NCBI RefSeq assembly: GCF_017357385.1 | Contig: NZ_CP071633.1 | Coordinates: 62,001 to 126,000, forward strand | Reading direction: 5' to 3' | Source of the DNA: Rhizobium sp. NZLR1 | Lineage (GTDB): Bacteria > Pseudomonadota > Alphaproteobacteria > Rhizobiales > Rhizobiaceae | Length of the DNA: 64,000 nucleotides | In this document: positions 32,877-41,684 of the stretch, piece after piece | Layout: each line of letters begins with the position of its first letter | Numbering within the stretch: position 1 is the first letter of the stretch | Translations under genes and position numbers: made by a program | The notes under the pieces: model-generated | The model's database searches: none | What the model saw: the letters and a program-made list of their open reading frames with translations, nothing else | Told to the model about the DNA's origin: nothing

Positions 32877-33959
32877 TCAGGAGAGCGCGAGCGCGCGGCA
32901 ATCCTCCGGCGCCCAGCCGATGACGGTGCTCGAGCCGAGCGACTGAACCGGAATGCCCTGGGCTGCGGCGACCTTGATGAAGACGTCGTCGCAGCCGCAG
33001 GCGGAAACGCGCAATCTGACATGGTCGCCGTGGTAGATGATTTCCTTGAGCGTGGCGGTGAACCGGTTCGCAACCTCGGCGGCCGGCGCCAGCTGAATCC
33101 GCTCTGGCCGCAAGACCAGGGTTGCTCGCGCGCCTTCCTTCAAACCTTCGCCGGCGTAGCCAATGATGATCGAACCGTCCGGCGCACGAATTCGGCAGAC
33201 CGAATGGTCGATCGTGAGGACTTTGCCTGCTATCGCATTGTTCTCGCCGATGAAGGTTGCGACGAAGGGATTTGCCGGCGTCTCGTAGAGCGCATGCGGC
33301 GGCGCGATCTGCTGCAGGATGCCGTCATTGAACACGCCGACCCGATCCGACATGGTCAGCGCCTCGCTCTGGTCATGGGTGACGTAGACGACATTGATGC
33401 CGAGACGGGCATGCAGGTGCTTGATCTCGAGCTGCATATGTTCGCGAAGCTGCTTGTCGAGCGCGCCGAGCGGCTCGTCCATCAACACGAGTTGCGGCTC
33501 GAAGACCAGCGCGCGGGCAAGCGCGATGCGCTGCTGCTGTCCGCCGGAAAGCTGGTTGGGCCGCCGCGTTTCGAAACTCGCCATGCGCACCATGTCGAGG
33601 GCGCGGCGAACCCGCTCGGTGATCTCGGCCTTGCCGAGGCGGCGCATCTTCAGCGGGAAGGCGACATTCTCGCCGACGGTCATATGCGGGAAGAGCGCAT
33701 AATTCTGGAAGACGACGCCGATATTGCGGCGATGCGGCGGAACGCTGTCGATCCGGTTGTCGGCAAGGGTGATCGTGCCACCGCTCGGAGCCTCGAAACC
33801 GGCCAGCATCATCAGCGTCGTGGTCTTGCCGGATCCGGAGGGACCGAGAAGGGTCAGAAACTCGCCCTTTGCGACCTCGAGGTCTAAGCCGCGCACGACG
33901 TAGCTGATGCCGTCATAGGATTTACGCACACCTTCGAAGGCGATGAAGCGCTCGCTCAT
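32877..33959 (-). CDS. ABC transporter ATP-binding protein (PotA-type)
   Basis: 360-residue ATPase. Walker A is GPSGSGKT (39-46), signature LSGGQQQR near residue 138, Walker B LVLMDEPLGALD near 158-170 and YVTHD; a C-terminal TOBE domain starts near residue 275 (LVLRPERIQLAP). It is the first gene of the minus-strand importer operon and divergent from the MocR regulator, with a 239-bp control region between them. Confidence 0.88.
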   Translation of the reverse strand: MSERFIAFEGVRKSYDGISYVVRGLDLEVAKGEFLTLLGPSGSGKTTTLMMLAGFEAPSGGTITLADNRIDSVPPHRRNIGVVFQNYALFPHMTVGENVAFPLKMRRLGKAEITERVRRALDMVRMASFETRRPNQLSGGQQQRIALARALVFEPQLVLMDEPLGALDKQLREHMQLEIKHLHARLGINVVYVTHDQSEALTMSDRVGVFNDGILQQIAPPHALYETPANPFVATFIGENNAIAGKVLTIDHSVCRIRAPDGSIIIGYAGEGLKEGARATLVLRPERIQLAPAAEVANRFTATLKEIIYHGDHVRLRVSACGCDDVFIKVAAAQGIPVQSLGSSTVIGWAPEDCRALALS

Positions 33960-34170
33960 GAATTCCTCCTGTTCGCATCGGCCGGGTCCCTGCCTCTTTG
34001 TCTCGATGCAAGACTATATTGTCTCGGTCGACTTCTATTTGTCAAGCCACACAAATAATTTTGTATGGCAACAGACCGCAGCTCTCGAAAACGGCGAGAA
34101 AGCGTGCTATGTCGCAAGAAACTAAGCTGAATTGTGGGGGCGGCGATCGAATATCCTGCGTCCGGCTGAG

Positions 34171-34199
34171 GGAATTGTACACTGATTGCAGGAATTGTA
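34171..34199. promoter_or_regulatory. Direct repeats at the MocR promoter
   Basis: GGAATTGTA occurs at 34171-34179 and again at 34191-34199, 20 bp apart, about two helical turns. MocR/PdxR-type dimers usually recognise direct repeats of this geometry. The second copy touches the mocR start codon. A looser GAATTGTG lies at about 34129, and AATTTTGTATG at about 34064. Confidence 0.6.
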
Positions 34200-35596
34200 T
34201 GTCTGAAAGATCGGAAGTGAGCCAGACAAACCAGAAGCGGGAAACGCGCATACCGGCCTATCTCGAACTGGCAAGCGAGCTCGAGGCGAGGATTCGCTCG
34301 GGCGCCCTGCCGCCCGGCAGCCAGCTGCCGCCGCAACGCGACCTCGCACGCGAGCGCTCGCTCAACGTTTCCACGGTCACGCGCGCCTACCGCGAATTGC
34401 AGAACCTCAATCTGGTGATGGGCAGCACCCGGCGCGGCACGATCGTCACCGGCGACGGCGCCATGCCACGGGTCGACCGGGCGGCGAGCCCGGCCGGCAT
34501 CATAGACCTGACGGTCAACCGGCCGGCTGTCGATGATTTCCAGCAGCGCCTCGCCCAATCCCTGCCGGACCTGTCATCGGACCGGCGCTTCCGCCAGATG
34601 CAGGAATACCAGCCGCCGGAAGGCCCGGCCTGGGCACGCCATGCGGCGCGAAAATGGATTTCGCTCAACGGCTTCGATCCGTCCGAAGACGATATCGTCG
34701 TCACCAGCGGCGCCCAGCACGCTTTGCTGGCAGTGATCAGCAGCCTGATCGAGCCGGGAGACACCATCGTCTGCGATCGGCTGACCTATTACGGCCTGAT
34801 CGCGCTGGCCCAGATGTTCCGCTTCCGCATCATCGGCATCGGAAGCGACGAGCAGGGCATGTCGGCGGCGGAACTCGACGATATCTGCAGCCGCGAGTCC
34901 GTGCGCGCCGTCTTCACTGTTCCCTCGATGCACAATCCGTCGGTCGTCACCATGAGCGAGGCGCGCCGGCGGGAACTGGCCGAGGTCGCGGAAAAACATG
35001 ATCTCGTCATTATCGAGGACGATGTCTACGGACCGATGCTCGGGACCCGTGCGAGCGCCCTGATCACGCTTGCTCCGACCAGGACCTACCATATCTCGGC
35101 GCTCTCCAAGGCCTTGGCGCCAGGCCTGCGCGTCGGTTATCTCACCTGCCCGCCCGGCCGCGCGGTCCTGTCGGCCGAGGCGGTCCGCACGACGGCCTGG
35201 ATGCCCTCTCCGCTGCCGCTGCTGCTTGCCACCCGCTGGCTGGAGGACGGCACGGCCGAAGCGATCCTTAAGGCCCAGCTTGCCGAGCTGCGCGCTCGTC
35301 ACGCGCTCGTCACGACGATGCTTGCCGGTCATTCCTTCTCCGCCGATCCGCGCTGCATGTTTTTATGGCTGAGGCTGCCGGCACCGTGGCGATGCGAGGA
35401 TTTCGCCGCCAATCTGCGCGCCCACGGCGTTGCCGTCATGCCGGCCACCGCCTTTGCCTGCGACCGCCAGCCGGTCGAACATGCCGTTCGCGTCAATGTC
35501 GGCTGCGCATCGTCGCGGGACGAACTGGCAACCGCGCTGCGCATCATCGCCGCGACGCTGAACGATCGTCCCCGCGCCCTGGCCGGCCTGGTCTAG
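34199..35596 (+). CDS. MocR-family (GntR-aminotransferase) transcriptional regulator
   Basis: 465 residues. The N-terminal winged helix (residues ~17-85: ELASELEARIRSGALPPG, PPQRDLARERSLNVSTVTRAYRELQ) is joined to a class I aminotransferase-like domain. PLP-site residues are visible: ALSKALAPGLRVGY with the Schiff-base lysine at about 304, IIEDDVYG near 271 and NPS near 246. ATG at 34199 is chosen because longer frames run back through the divergent promoter. It presumably senses an amine/amino-acid ligand through PLP and controls the divergent importer and the oxidase downstream. Confidence 0.88.
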   Translation: MSERSEVSQTNQKRETRIPAYLELASELEARIRSGALPPGSQLPPQRDLARERSLNVSTVTRAYRELQNLNLVMGSTRRGTIVTGDGAMPRVDRAASPAGIIDLTVNRPAVDDFQQRLAQSLPDLSSDRRFRQMQEYQPPEGPAWARHAARKWISLNGFDPSEDDIVVTSGAQHALLAVISSLIEPGDTIVCDRLTYYGLIALAQMFRFRIIGIGSDEQGMSAAELDDICSRESVRAVFTVPSMHNPSVVTMSEARRRELAEVAEKHDLVIIEDDVYGPMLGTRASALITLAPTRTYHISALSKALAPGLRVGYLTCPPGRAVLSAEAVRTTAWMPSPLPLLLATRWLEDGTAEAILKAQLAELRARHALVTTMLAGHSFSADPRCMFLWLRLPAPWRCEDFAANLRAHGVAVMPATAFACDRQPVEHAVRVNVGCASSRDELATALRIIAATLNDRPRALAGLV

Positions 35597-35599
35597 ACA

Positions 35600-36892
35600 A
35601 TGAACAGGCCGCTTGCCGAGCTTTCCCCCTTGCCTGAGGCCGAGCGCCGGCATGTGGCTGTTGTCGGCGCGGGACTGGTTGGCCTCTGCTCGGCGCTGTG
35701 GCTGCAGCGAATGGGGCACCGGGTCACGATTATCGATCCGGCGCCGCCATTGGGCGATGCATCCTACCGGCAGGCCTGTTCCTACGGGAATGCCTGCACC
35801 TTTGCGCCGCACGGCGTCGTTCCTGTCGCCACCCCCGGCGTCATCTGGCGCGTACCGGGAATGCTGCTCAATCCGCTCGGTCCGCTGGCGATTGTCTGGA
35901 GATACCTGCCGCACCTGGTCCCATGGCTGCGCGCCTTTCTGGCATCGAGCACGAAGGCCGAGGTCGAACGGATTGCCGGAACCTTGGCGATGCTGCTGTC
36001 TCACGCCGATGCCGCCTGGCAACCGCTGGTGAGGGAGGCCGGCGCCGAGCATCTGAAGCGGCATGACGGCTGCCTCTATCTCTACAAGACCGAAGCGCAA
36101 TTCCGGGCAGCCGACGCCGAAAACGCGCTGCGTGAACGCCATGGCGTCGCCATGGAGCGGCTGGAACAGGTCGATATCCGCAGCATCGAGCCCAATCTTG
36201 CGCCGCTCTACCACAAGGGCGTGCTATTCCCCGACGCCTATATGTTTTCCAGCCCCAAACAACTCGCCTTCGCGCTGGCGCAAGCGCTCGTAAACGGCGG
36301 CGGAGACATTGTCCGCGGCGACGTCTCGGCGATCGAGCCGCGCGACGACGGCGTCTGCCTCAGGATCGCGGGCAAGGCAGTCCTTGCGGACCGCGCCGTC
36401 GTGGCCGCCGGCGCCCATTCGCGCAAGCTTACGGTGTCGATCGGCGATCGTGTGCTGCTCGATACCGAACGCGGTTATCACGTCTTGTTCCCGCAGGCGG
36501 GCAATCTGCTGTCGCGCCCGGTCTGCTATCCCGAGCACGGCTTCTACATGGTGCCGATGGCGGACGGGCTGCGTGCGGCCGGGACGGTGGAACTCGGCGG
36601 GCTTGCCGCTCCCTTGAATCCCAGGCGGACCGCAATGATCCGGGCGGGCGTGAAAAGGCTCCTGCCGGCGGCCGGAGAAGGCAGCGACGAGTGGCTGGGT
36701 TTTCGCCCATCCATGCCGGATTCGCTTCCCGTCATCGGCAACTCCCGCAGCTTGCCCCGCGTCACCTATGCCTTCGGTCATGGCCATCTCGGCCTGACAT
36801 TGTCCGCCTTGACCGGCTATCTCGTTTCTGAGCTTGTCGCCGGACGGACTCCGGCCATCGATCTGGCGCCGCTGCGTCCCGACCGGTTCTGA
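35600..36892 (+). CDS. FAD-dependent amino-acid oxidoreductase (DadA-like)
   Basis: 430-residue DAO-superfamily flavoprotein. HVAVVGAGLVGLCSALWLQRMGH (residues 18-40) is the FAD-binding fold, with SYGNACTFAPHGVVPVATPG near residue 70, and C-terminal EWLGFRPSMPDSLPVIG and AFGHGHLGLTLS, typical of DadA-type D-amino acid dehydrogenases. It begins 3 bp after mocR. The enzyme would deaminate an amino acid to the 2-oxo acid via an imine, which the RidA protein could hydrolyse. Substrate unproven; glycine/sarcosine-type oxidases are close alternatives. Confidence 0.86.
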   Translation: MNRPLAELSPLPEAERRHVAVVGAGLVGLCSALWLQRMGHRVTIIDPAPPLGDASYRQACSYGNACTFAPHGVVPVATPGVIWRVPGMLLNPLGPLAIVWRYLPHLVPWLRAFLASSTKAEVERIAGTLAMLLSHADAAWQPLVREAGAEHLKRHDGCLYLYKTEAQFRAADAENALRERHGVAMERLEQVDIRSIEPNLAPLYHKGVLFPDAYMFSSPKQLAFALAQALVNGGGDIVRGDVSAIEPRDDGVCLRIAGKAVLADRAVVAAGAHSRKLTVSIGDRVLLDTERGYHVLFPQAGNLLSRPVCYPEHGFYMVPMADGLRAAGTVELGGLAAPLNPRRTAMIRAGVKRLLPAAGEGSDEWLGFRPSMPDSLPVIGNSRSLPRVTYAFGHGHLGLTLSALTGYLVSELVAGRTPAIDLAPLRPDRF

Positions 36893-36935
36893 GCCACGGA
36901 TGTGCTCGGATGAGCGAAGGCGGGTGTGATGAATA

Positions 36936-36964
36936 TTGACAATATATGCTACGCTACCCATGAT
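36936..36964 (+). promoter_or_regulatory. Predicted promoter of the toxin-antitoxin operon
   Basis: TTGACA (36936-36941), 17-bp spacer, CATGAT (36959-36964). The -35 is perfect and the -10 matches 4 of 6. The antitoxin start is 19 bp further on. Confidence 0.55.
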
Positions 36965-36982
36965 AAATAAGAACGAAAGGGT

Positions 36983-37240
36983 ATGGCGATGGCATCGGGT
37001 AGCATTCATGTGAAGGTCAGCGGGCAGTTGCAGGATCATATCCAGCAGCAGGTCGGCGACGACGGCCTCTATGAAAACGCCAGCGAATATATTCGTGCTC
37101 TCATTCGACGCGACCTGCAGACCCGTGATGAGGCCTGGGATATGCTGCAAAAGGAGCTTGCGCCCGCGATGCGGGCCGAAGACAGCGAATTTGTCGCCGT
37201 TTCGGCCGAAGACGTCATCCGCCGTAACAAGCGCCGATAG
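36983..37240 (+). CDS. ParD-like ribbon-helix-helix antitoxin
   Basis: 85 residues. The N-terminal beta strand and two helices (IHVKVSGQLQDHIQQQV...YENASEYIRALIRRDL) form the RHH DNA-binding fold of ParD/CopG antitoxins; the C-terminal half (MRAEDSEFVAVSAEDVI) is the toxin-binding tail. ATG at 36983 is 5 bp after GAAAGG; ATG at 36989 is possible. Two bases separate it from the toxin gene. It should bind and inhibit the toxin and repress the operon promoter just upstream. Confidence 0.85.
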   Translation: MAMASGSIHVKVSGQLQDHIQQQVGDDGLYENASEYIRALIRRDLQTRDEAWDMLQKELAPAMRAEDSEFVAVSAEDVIRRNKRR

Positions 37241-37242
37241 CC

Positions 37243-37593
37243 ATGCCGGCTTTTCGATTTTATTCACGCGCCGATGCAGCGCAGGACAAGATTTGGCGCG
37301 ATACGGTTGAGGCGTGGGGAGAAAATCAGGCAGACGCGTATATTCTCGGGCTGCATGCTTATTTGCAGCGCCTATGCGAGGACCGGCTGATCTGGCGGCA
37401 GCTTCCGCAACGTCTGGCCGTGCCCGAAGACATCAAGCGTTCGGCCTATTTCGGCTGCTACGAGCATCACCGTGTGTTCTTTCGGGAGCTTCAGAACGGT
37501 GATCTCGGTGTCATGAGCATCCTTCACGAGCGGATGAATCTGCCGGTTCGGCTGAAAGAGGATTTGGCGGTACTCTCACGCAAACAATCGTGA
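37243..37593 (+). CDS. ParE/RelE-superfamily toxin
   Basis: 116 residues. The opening FRFYSRADAAQDKIWRDTVEAWGENQADAYI and the later YFGCYEHHRVFFRE...GVMSILHERMNLP match ParE-type toxins: helix-turn-helix hairpin, then three strands with conserved Arg and a C-terminal HERMN-like segment. It follows the ParD-like gene by 2 bp. The family poisons gyrase or cleaves mRNA. Placed between two unrelated catabolic operons, it could stabilise this replicon segment. Confidence 0.83.
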   Translation: MPAFRFYSRADAAQDKIWRDTVEAWGENQADAYILGLHAYLQRLCEDRLIWRQLPQRLAVPEDIKRSAYFGCYEHHRVFFRELQNGDLGVMSILHERMNLPVRLKEDLAVLSRKQS

Positions 37594-37616
37594 TGCGGGC
37601 TATCATCGGTCCGGCC

Positions 37617-38594
37617 TCAGAACCGATGTTCGGCTCCCTCGACCGGGTCTGCCCAGACCGTCATGTCAGGCGCAAACGGCGTCTCGCCTTCAGCGCGCAC
37701 GACCATCTCGCCGAGTTCCGGGACATCGAGATAGAGGATCGCATCGGCACCGAGCCGTTCGACATGCCGGATCTTGCCTTGCCATTGTCCGGCATCTTCC
37801 GAAAGCCTGATGTGTTCCGGACGGATGCCGTAGGTTGTGCAGTTCAATCGCCGTGCGGTTTCGCCGCCATAGAGGTTCATCTTCGGGCTGCCGATGAAGC
37901 CGGCGACGAAGGGTGTCGCGGGATTGCGGTAGAGTTCCATCGGGCTGCCGATCTGCTCGACTGCTCCGCCGTTGAGGACGACGATCTTGTCCGCCATCGT
38001 CATCGCCTCGACCTGGTCGTGGGTGACATAGATCATCGTCGACTTCAGGCGGGCGTGAAGATCGGCGATCTCAAGACGCATCTGAGCTCTAAGCGACGCG
38101 TCCAGATTGGAGAGCGGTTCGTCGAACAGGAAGACCTGGGGATCGCGAACGATCGCGCGGCCGATGGCGACGCGCTGCCTCTGGCCGCCGGAGAGCGCTT
38201 TCGGTTTTCTCTGCAAGAGATGGGTGAGCTGCAGCGTTTCGGCCGTGGCAGCAACCTTTTCGGCGATCTCTGCCTTCGGGCGGCGGGCAAGCGAAAGTCC
38301 GAAGCCGATATTCTCGGCAACGGTCATATGCGGGTAGAGCGCATAGCTCTGGAACACCATGGCAATGCCGCGCTCGGAGGGTTCGGCATAGGTCACGTCC
38401 TTGCCGCCGATGGTCAGCGCGCCCGACGTTGTCTCCTCCAGGCCGGCGATGATGCGCAGCAGCGTCGACTTCCCGCATCCAGACGGGCCGACGAAAACGA
38501 CGAACTCGCCGGAGGCAACCTCCAGATCGACCCCCTTGATGACTTCGAGGGCGCCGAAGCTCTTGCGAACCTGTTTGAGAGTGAGCTCAGCCAT
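37617..38594 (-). CDS. Sugar ABC transporter ATP-binding protein (UgpC/MsmK type)
   Basis: 325-residue ATPase. Walker A GPSGCGKS (36-43), VFQSYALYPHMTV, signature LSGGQRQR near residue 133, Walker B VFLFDEPLSNLD near 153-164, YVTHD, and a C-terminal TOBE domain (YGIRPEHIRLSEDAG). It is the last gene of the minus-strand GH78 cluster and drives the carbohydrate-type importer made by the two permeases upstream. It is slightly shorter than the usual 350-370 residues because the regulatory domain is compact. Confidence 0.87.
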   Translation of the reverse strand: MAELTLKQVRKSFGALEVIKGVDLEVASGEFVVFVGPSGCGKSTLLRIIAGLEETTSGALTIGGKDVTYAEPSERGIAMVFQSYALYPHMTVAENIGFGLSLARRPKAEIAEKVAATAETLQLTHLLQRKPKALSGGQRQRVAIGRAIVRDPQVFLFDEPLSNLDASLRAQMRLEIADLHARLKSTMIYVTHDQVEAMTMADKIVVLNGGAVEQIGSPMELYRNPATPFVAGFIGSPKMNLYGGETARRLNCTTYGIRPEHIRLSEDAGQWQGKIRHVERLGADAILYLDVPELGEMVVRAEGETPFAPDMTVWADPVEGAEHRF

Positions 38595-38598
38595 TCCA

Positions 38599-39426
38599 CT
38601 ACCCTTTGACTGCGCCTGATGTCATGCCCGCGACGATCTGGCGGTTGAAGAAGATGAAGACGATCAGCGGCGGGATCGTAACGAGGAGGATGTTCATGAA
38701 GAGAAGATTGTACTGGCTCGTATACATGCTCTGGAAATTATAGAGTGTCAGCTGCACCGTCACGTTCTCCTTGCCGGGCAGGTAGTAGAGCGGGTTGGTG
38801 AAATCGTTGAAGATCGCAATCGACTGCACGACGATGTTGGTGACGGTCACCGGCTTCAGCAGCGGCAGGATCACCCTGAAGAAAATCTGCCGGGGCTTGG
38901 CGCCATCGATCAGCGCCGCCTCGTCGAGGTCGCGCGGTATGGTCGAAATGAACGACCGGTAGAGCAAGGTCGAGAACGAGAGATTATAGGCGACCTGGAT
39001 CAGGATCATCCCGGTCATGGTCTTGAAGAGGCCGATATCCTGCAGCAGGCCGATCGTCGGAACGACGGCGGGCGGCATCATCAGCCCCATGAAAAGGGCA
39101 ATGGATGCCACCCTGTTCCAGGCGGTCTTGCGGCGCTGCATGACATATCCGACCATCGCCGACAGCAGGATGAGGATGGTGACGGAGACGACGGTGATCA
39201 GGGTCGAATTGAAATAGGCAAGCACCAGCTGATAATCGCGCGCCTTGAAGACGGCGACAAGATTGTCCCAGAACAGCCACTGCGCAGGCAGTTCGAAATC
39301 GAGGCGGGACGCTTCGGACTTCGACTTGACCGCCTGGAGAGCGACGAAAACGAAGGGCATGACGAAGATGACGGCAGCGACGGCAAGGGCTATCGCGCCG
39401 GTCACATAAGGGCGGATGCTTCTCAT
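38599..39426 (-). CDS. Sugar ABC transporter permease (MalG/UgpE type)
   Basis: 275 residues from the ATG at 39426 (MRSIRPYVTGAIALAV...). About six membrane helices, coupling loop DEAALIDGAKPRQIFFRVILP near residue 180, typical of CUT1 importers. The stop lies 4 bp before the ATPase start. The first codon overlaps the stop of the partner permease as ATGA; longer frames upstream are not coding. Confidence 0.87.
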   Translation of the reverse strand: MRSIRPYVTGAIALAVAAVIFVMPFVFVALQAVKSKSEASRLDFELPAQWLFWDNLVAVFKARDYQLVLAYFNSTLITVVSVTILILLSAMVGYVMQRRKTAWNRVASIALFMGLMMPPAVVPTIGLLQDIGLFKTMTGMILIQVAYNLSFSTLLYRSFISTIPRDLDEAALIDGAKPRQIFFRVILPLLKPVTVTNIVVQSIAIFNDFTNPLYYLPGKENVTVQLTLYNFQSMYTSQYNLLFMNILLVTIPPLIVFIFFNRQIVAGMTSGAVKG

Positions 39427-40301
39427 TCTTCGACCCCGCGCCGGTTGAGCCATAGGGTGAGTGGCAGGATGATTGCGGCAATCAGCGCAAACAGGATGAC
39501 GTTTCCGGCGGTCGACAGACCGTAGAAGCCTGCCTGGTACTGCTTGTAGATGACCGAGGCGATCACATCGGAGGAAAAACCCGGCCCGCCGCGGGTCATT
39601 GCCCATATCAGATCGAACGAGCGAAGCCCGCCGATCAGCGATAATGTCACGACGGTGACGGTGGCGGGACGCACAAGCGGCAGGGTAACCCGGAAAAATT
39701 GCTGAAGACGCGTGGCTCCGTCAATTCTCGCCGCCTCATAATAGTCGGGGCTGATCGCAGCAAGGCCGGCGATGAAGATCAGGGTGGCGAGGCCGACACC
39801 CTTCCACAGATCGACGAGGGCCACCGAAAAAAGCGCGAGCGCCGGATTGGTGAGCCATCCGGGTCCCGGAATGCCGAGCGTTTCGAGCGTGACATTGATG
39901 ATGCCTTTGGTCGGATGCATCATCACGGTGAAGGTGATGCCGATGCCGATCGTCGAGACCAGGACGGGAAAGAAGACCAGCGTGCGCAGGAAGCCGCGGG
40001 CGAAGATATTGCTGGTCAAGAGCACCGCCAGCAGCAGCCCGCAGACCGTCTTCAGGCCGGATGTCGTCACGGCATAGATCAGCGTGTTGACCAGCCCCCT
40101 GACCAGGAACGGTTCGGAAAAGAACTGCTGAAAGTTTTCGAGCCCGATGAATTCGGCCGTCGAAAGATCCCAGCGCGTCAGGCTGAACCAGAGAGACGAT
40201 ACCGTCGGAACCAGAAACAGCACGCCGTAGATGATGGCAGCGGGAATGAAAAACCACAGCGGGTAGGGCGATTTGCGCGAGCGGGGGCGTGTCTCGATCA
40301 T
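39423..40301 (-). CDS. Sugar ABC transporter permease (MalF/UgpA type)
   Basis: 292-residue permease with six predicted helices (WFFIPAAIIYGVLFLVPTVSSL at the start). The coupling loop is YEAARIDGATRLQQFFRVTLPLVRPAT near residue 190. ATGA overlap with the following permease. It is preceded by a hairpin that separates it from the binding-protein gene. Confidence 0.87.
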   Translation of the reverse strand: MIETRPRSRKSPYPLWFFIPAAIIYGVLFLVPTVSSLWFSLTRWDLSTAEFIGLENFQQFFSEPFLVRGLVNTLIYAVTTSGLKTVCGLLLAVLLTSNIFARGFLRTLVFFPVLVSTIGIGITFTVMMHPTKGIINVTLETLGIPGPGWLTNPALALFSVALVDLWKGVGLATLIFIAGLAAISPDYYEAARIDGATRLQQFFRVTLPLVRPATVTVVTLSLIGGLRSFDLIWAMTRGGPGFSSDVIASVIYKQYQAGFYGLSTAGNVILFALIAAIILPLTLWLNRRGVEE

Positions 40302-40323
40302 ATCTATCTCTTCGATCGGGTGG

Positions 40324-40349
40324 AACCTCGCCCCCTCGGGAGCGAGGTT
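40324..40349 (-). promoter_or_regulatory. Intercistronic stem-loop after the sugar-binding protein gene
   Basis: AACCTCGC (40324-40331) pairs perfectly with GCGAGGTT (40342-40349), and additional C:G pairs close the loop. It lies in the 62-bp gap between the binding-protein stop and the first permease. Confidence 0.65.
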
Positions 40350-40363
40350 GTCTCGAAAGACCG

Positions 40364-41647
40364 CTACCAGTTCGGCAGGCCGAGCTGCTTGGCCTGTTTG
40401 CGCACATCGTCGTCATAGAGTTTCGCCGCTTCGGCCGGCTGGCGAATGCCGGAGCCGACTTCGACGGTGATCTGCTCGAGGGCCGGCCCCTTGACCGGCG
40501 AAACGAATTCCAGCGCCGGGGTCGTCTTGTCCTTGGCGTCGAAATAGGGGAGCATGTCCTTTACCGCAGGCGGTACGTCAGCAGGCAGATCGCAGCCGTC
40601 GATCAAGGGAGGCCCCTGCACGGTGTTGGTTTCAACCATGATCTTGCAGCCTTCGACGCTTCCGGCGAAATCCACGAATTTCTTCGCTTCCTCGGCGTGC
40701 TGGCTGGTCAGCGGAATATAAAGGGCCGGCGGCATCCAGACCGTCAGGCCGTTCGTCGCCGCATCGTCGCTCGGCTGCGCAAAGAACCCGACATCTGCGA
40801 GGTTCTCGGGATAATTCTGCTTGAGCGCGCCGACTGCGAAGCTCAGCATCGGATAATGCGCGGCCTCGCCGGTCGCCACCATTCTCAGGCCGTCGTCATA
40901 GCTTGCCGCGCCGAAGTCCTCGTTCATCAGGCCGGCGTCGTGAATGTCCTTCAGCCGTTCGAAGCCTTTCATGGCCGCCGGCGTTTCCGCGTATTTCGCC
41001 TTGTTGGCGGTATAGTCGGCGGCGAAGTTCGGCACCGCCGCGTGCAGGTTGTAATAGTCGGCCAGAACGAATAGCTGCGAGGTCCAGGTATCGCGATAGG
41101 TCTGCGCCACGGCGACCTTGCCTGAGGCTTTGACCTTGGCGTTGTTGGCCATGAAATCAGCCCATGTCTTCGGAACGGTGAGGCCGAGGTCCTGGTAGAT
41201 TTTCCTGTTGTAGAGGATGCCGCCGGCCATCGCCGTGCCGAAGGGAACGCCGTAGAGCTTGCCTTCGGCGCTGACCACCGACTTGAAGCCGTCGTCCACC
41301 TTCGCCTGCGACGCGAGCCCGCTCAGATCGACGAGAGTCTGCGCCGGCTTCAGCGCCTGCAGCAGCGAACCGGAATTATAGAGGAACACATCGGACATCT
41401 CGCCCGTTGCCAGGCGCGTCTTGATGATGTTGTCACCCTCGCCACCGCCCGCCCGCGGCTCGATTTCGATCGTCACGTCAGGCGCCTTGGCCTGGTAGGC
41501 GGCAACCAGCGCTTCGGCCGCTGCGACCGTGTCGGGGTTGTTGTCGATCAGGAACGACAGCGTCGTTTCCGCATGCGACGGGCCGGCCGCGACCAACGCC
41601 AAAAGCGCGGATGCGCCGGCGAGAATAAGCTTTATCCGATGTGTCAT
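40364..41647 (-). CDS. Extracellular sugar-binding protein, family 1
   Basis: 427 residues with a signal peptide (LILAGASALLALVAAGPSHA) cleaved before ETTLSFLIDN. Mature features of CUT1 binding proteins are visible: EALVAAYQAKAPDVTIEIE near residue 45, EMSDVFLYNSGSLLQAL near residue 85 and YGVPFGTAMAGGILYNRKIYQDLGL in pieces near residue 135. It delivers a carbohydrate to the permeases at 38599-40301. Given the GH78 rhamnosidase upstream in the operon, a rhamnose-containing oligosaccharide or glycoside is the likely ligand. Confidence 0.87.
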   Translation of the reverse strand: MTHRIKLILAGASALLALVAAGPSHAETTLSFLIDNNPDTVAAAEALVAAYQAKAPDVTIEIEPRAGGGEGDNIIKTRLATGEMSDVFLYNSGSLLQALKPAQTLVDLSGLASQAKVDDGFKSVVSAEGKLYGVPFGTAMAGGILYNRKIYQDLGLTVPKTWADFMANNAKVKASGKVAVAQTYRDTWTSQLFVLADYYNLHAAVPNFAADYTANKAKYAETPAAMKGFERLKDIHDAGLMNEDFGAASYDDGLRMVATGEAAHYPMLSFAVGALKQNYPENLADVGFFAQPSDDAATNGLTVWMPPALYIPLTSQHAEEAKKFVDFAGSVEGCKIMVETNTVQGPPLIDGCDLPADVPPAVKDMLPYFDAKDKTTPALEFVSPVKGPALEQITVEVGSGIRQPAEAAKLYDDDVRKQAKQLGLPNW

Positions 41648-41684
41648 GACGTTCCTCCTCTGAACGATGTGACGTGTATGCTCC

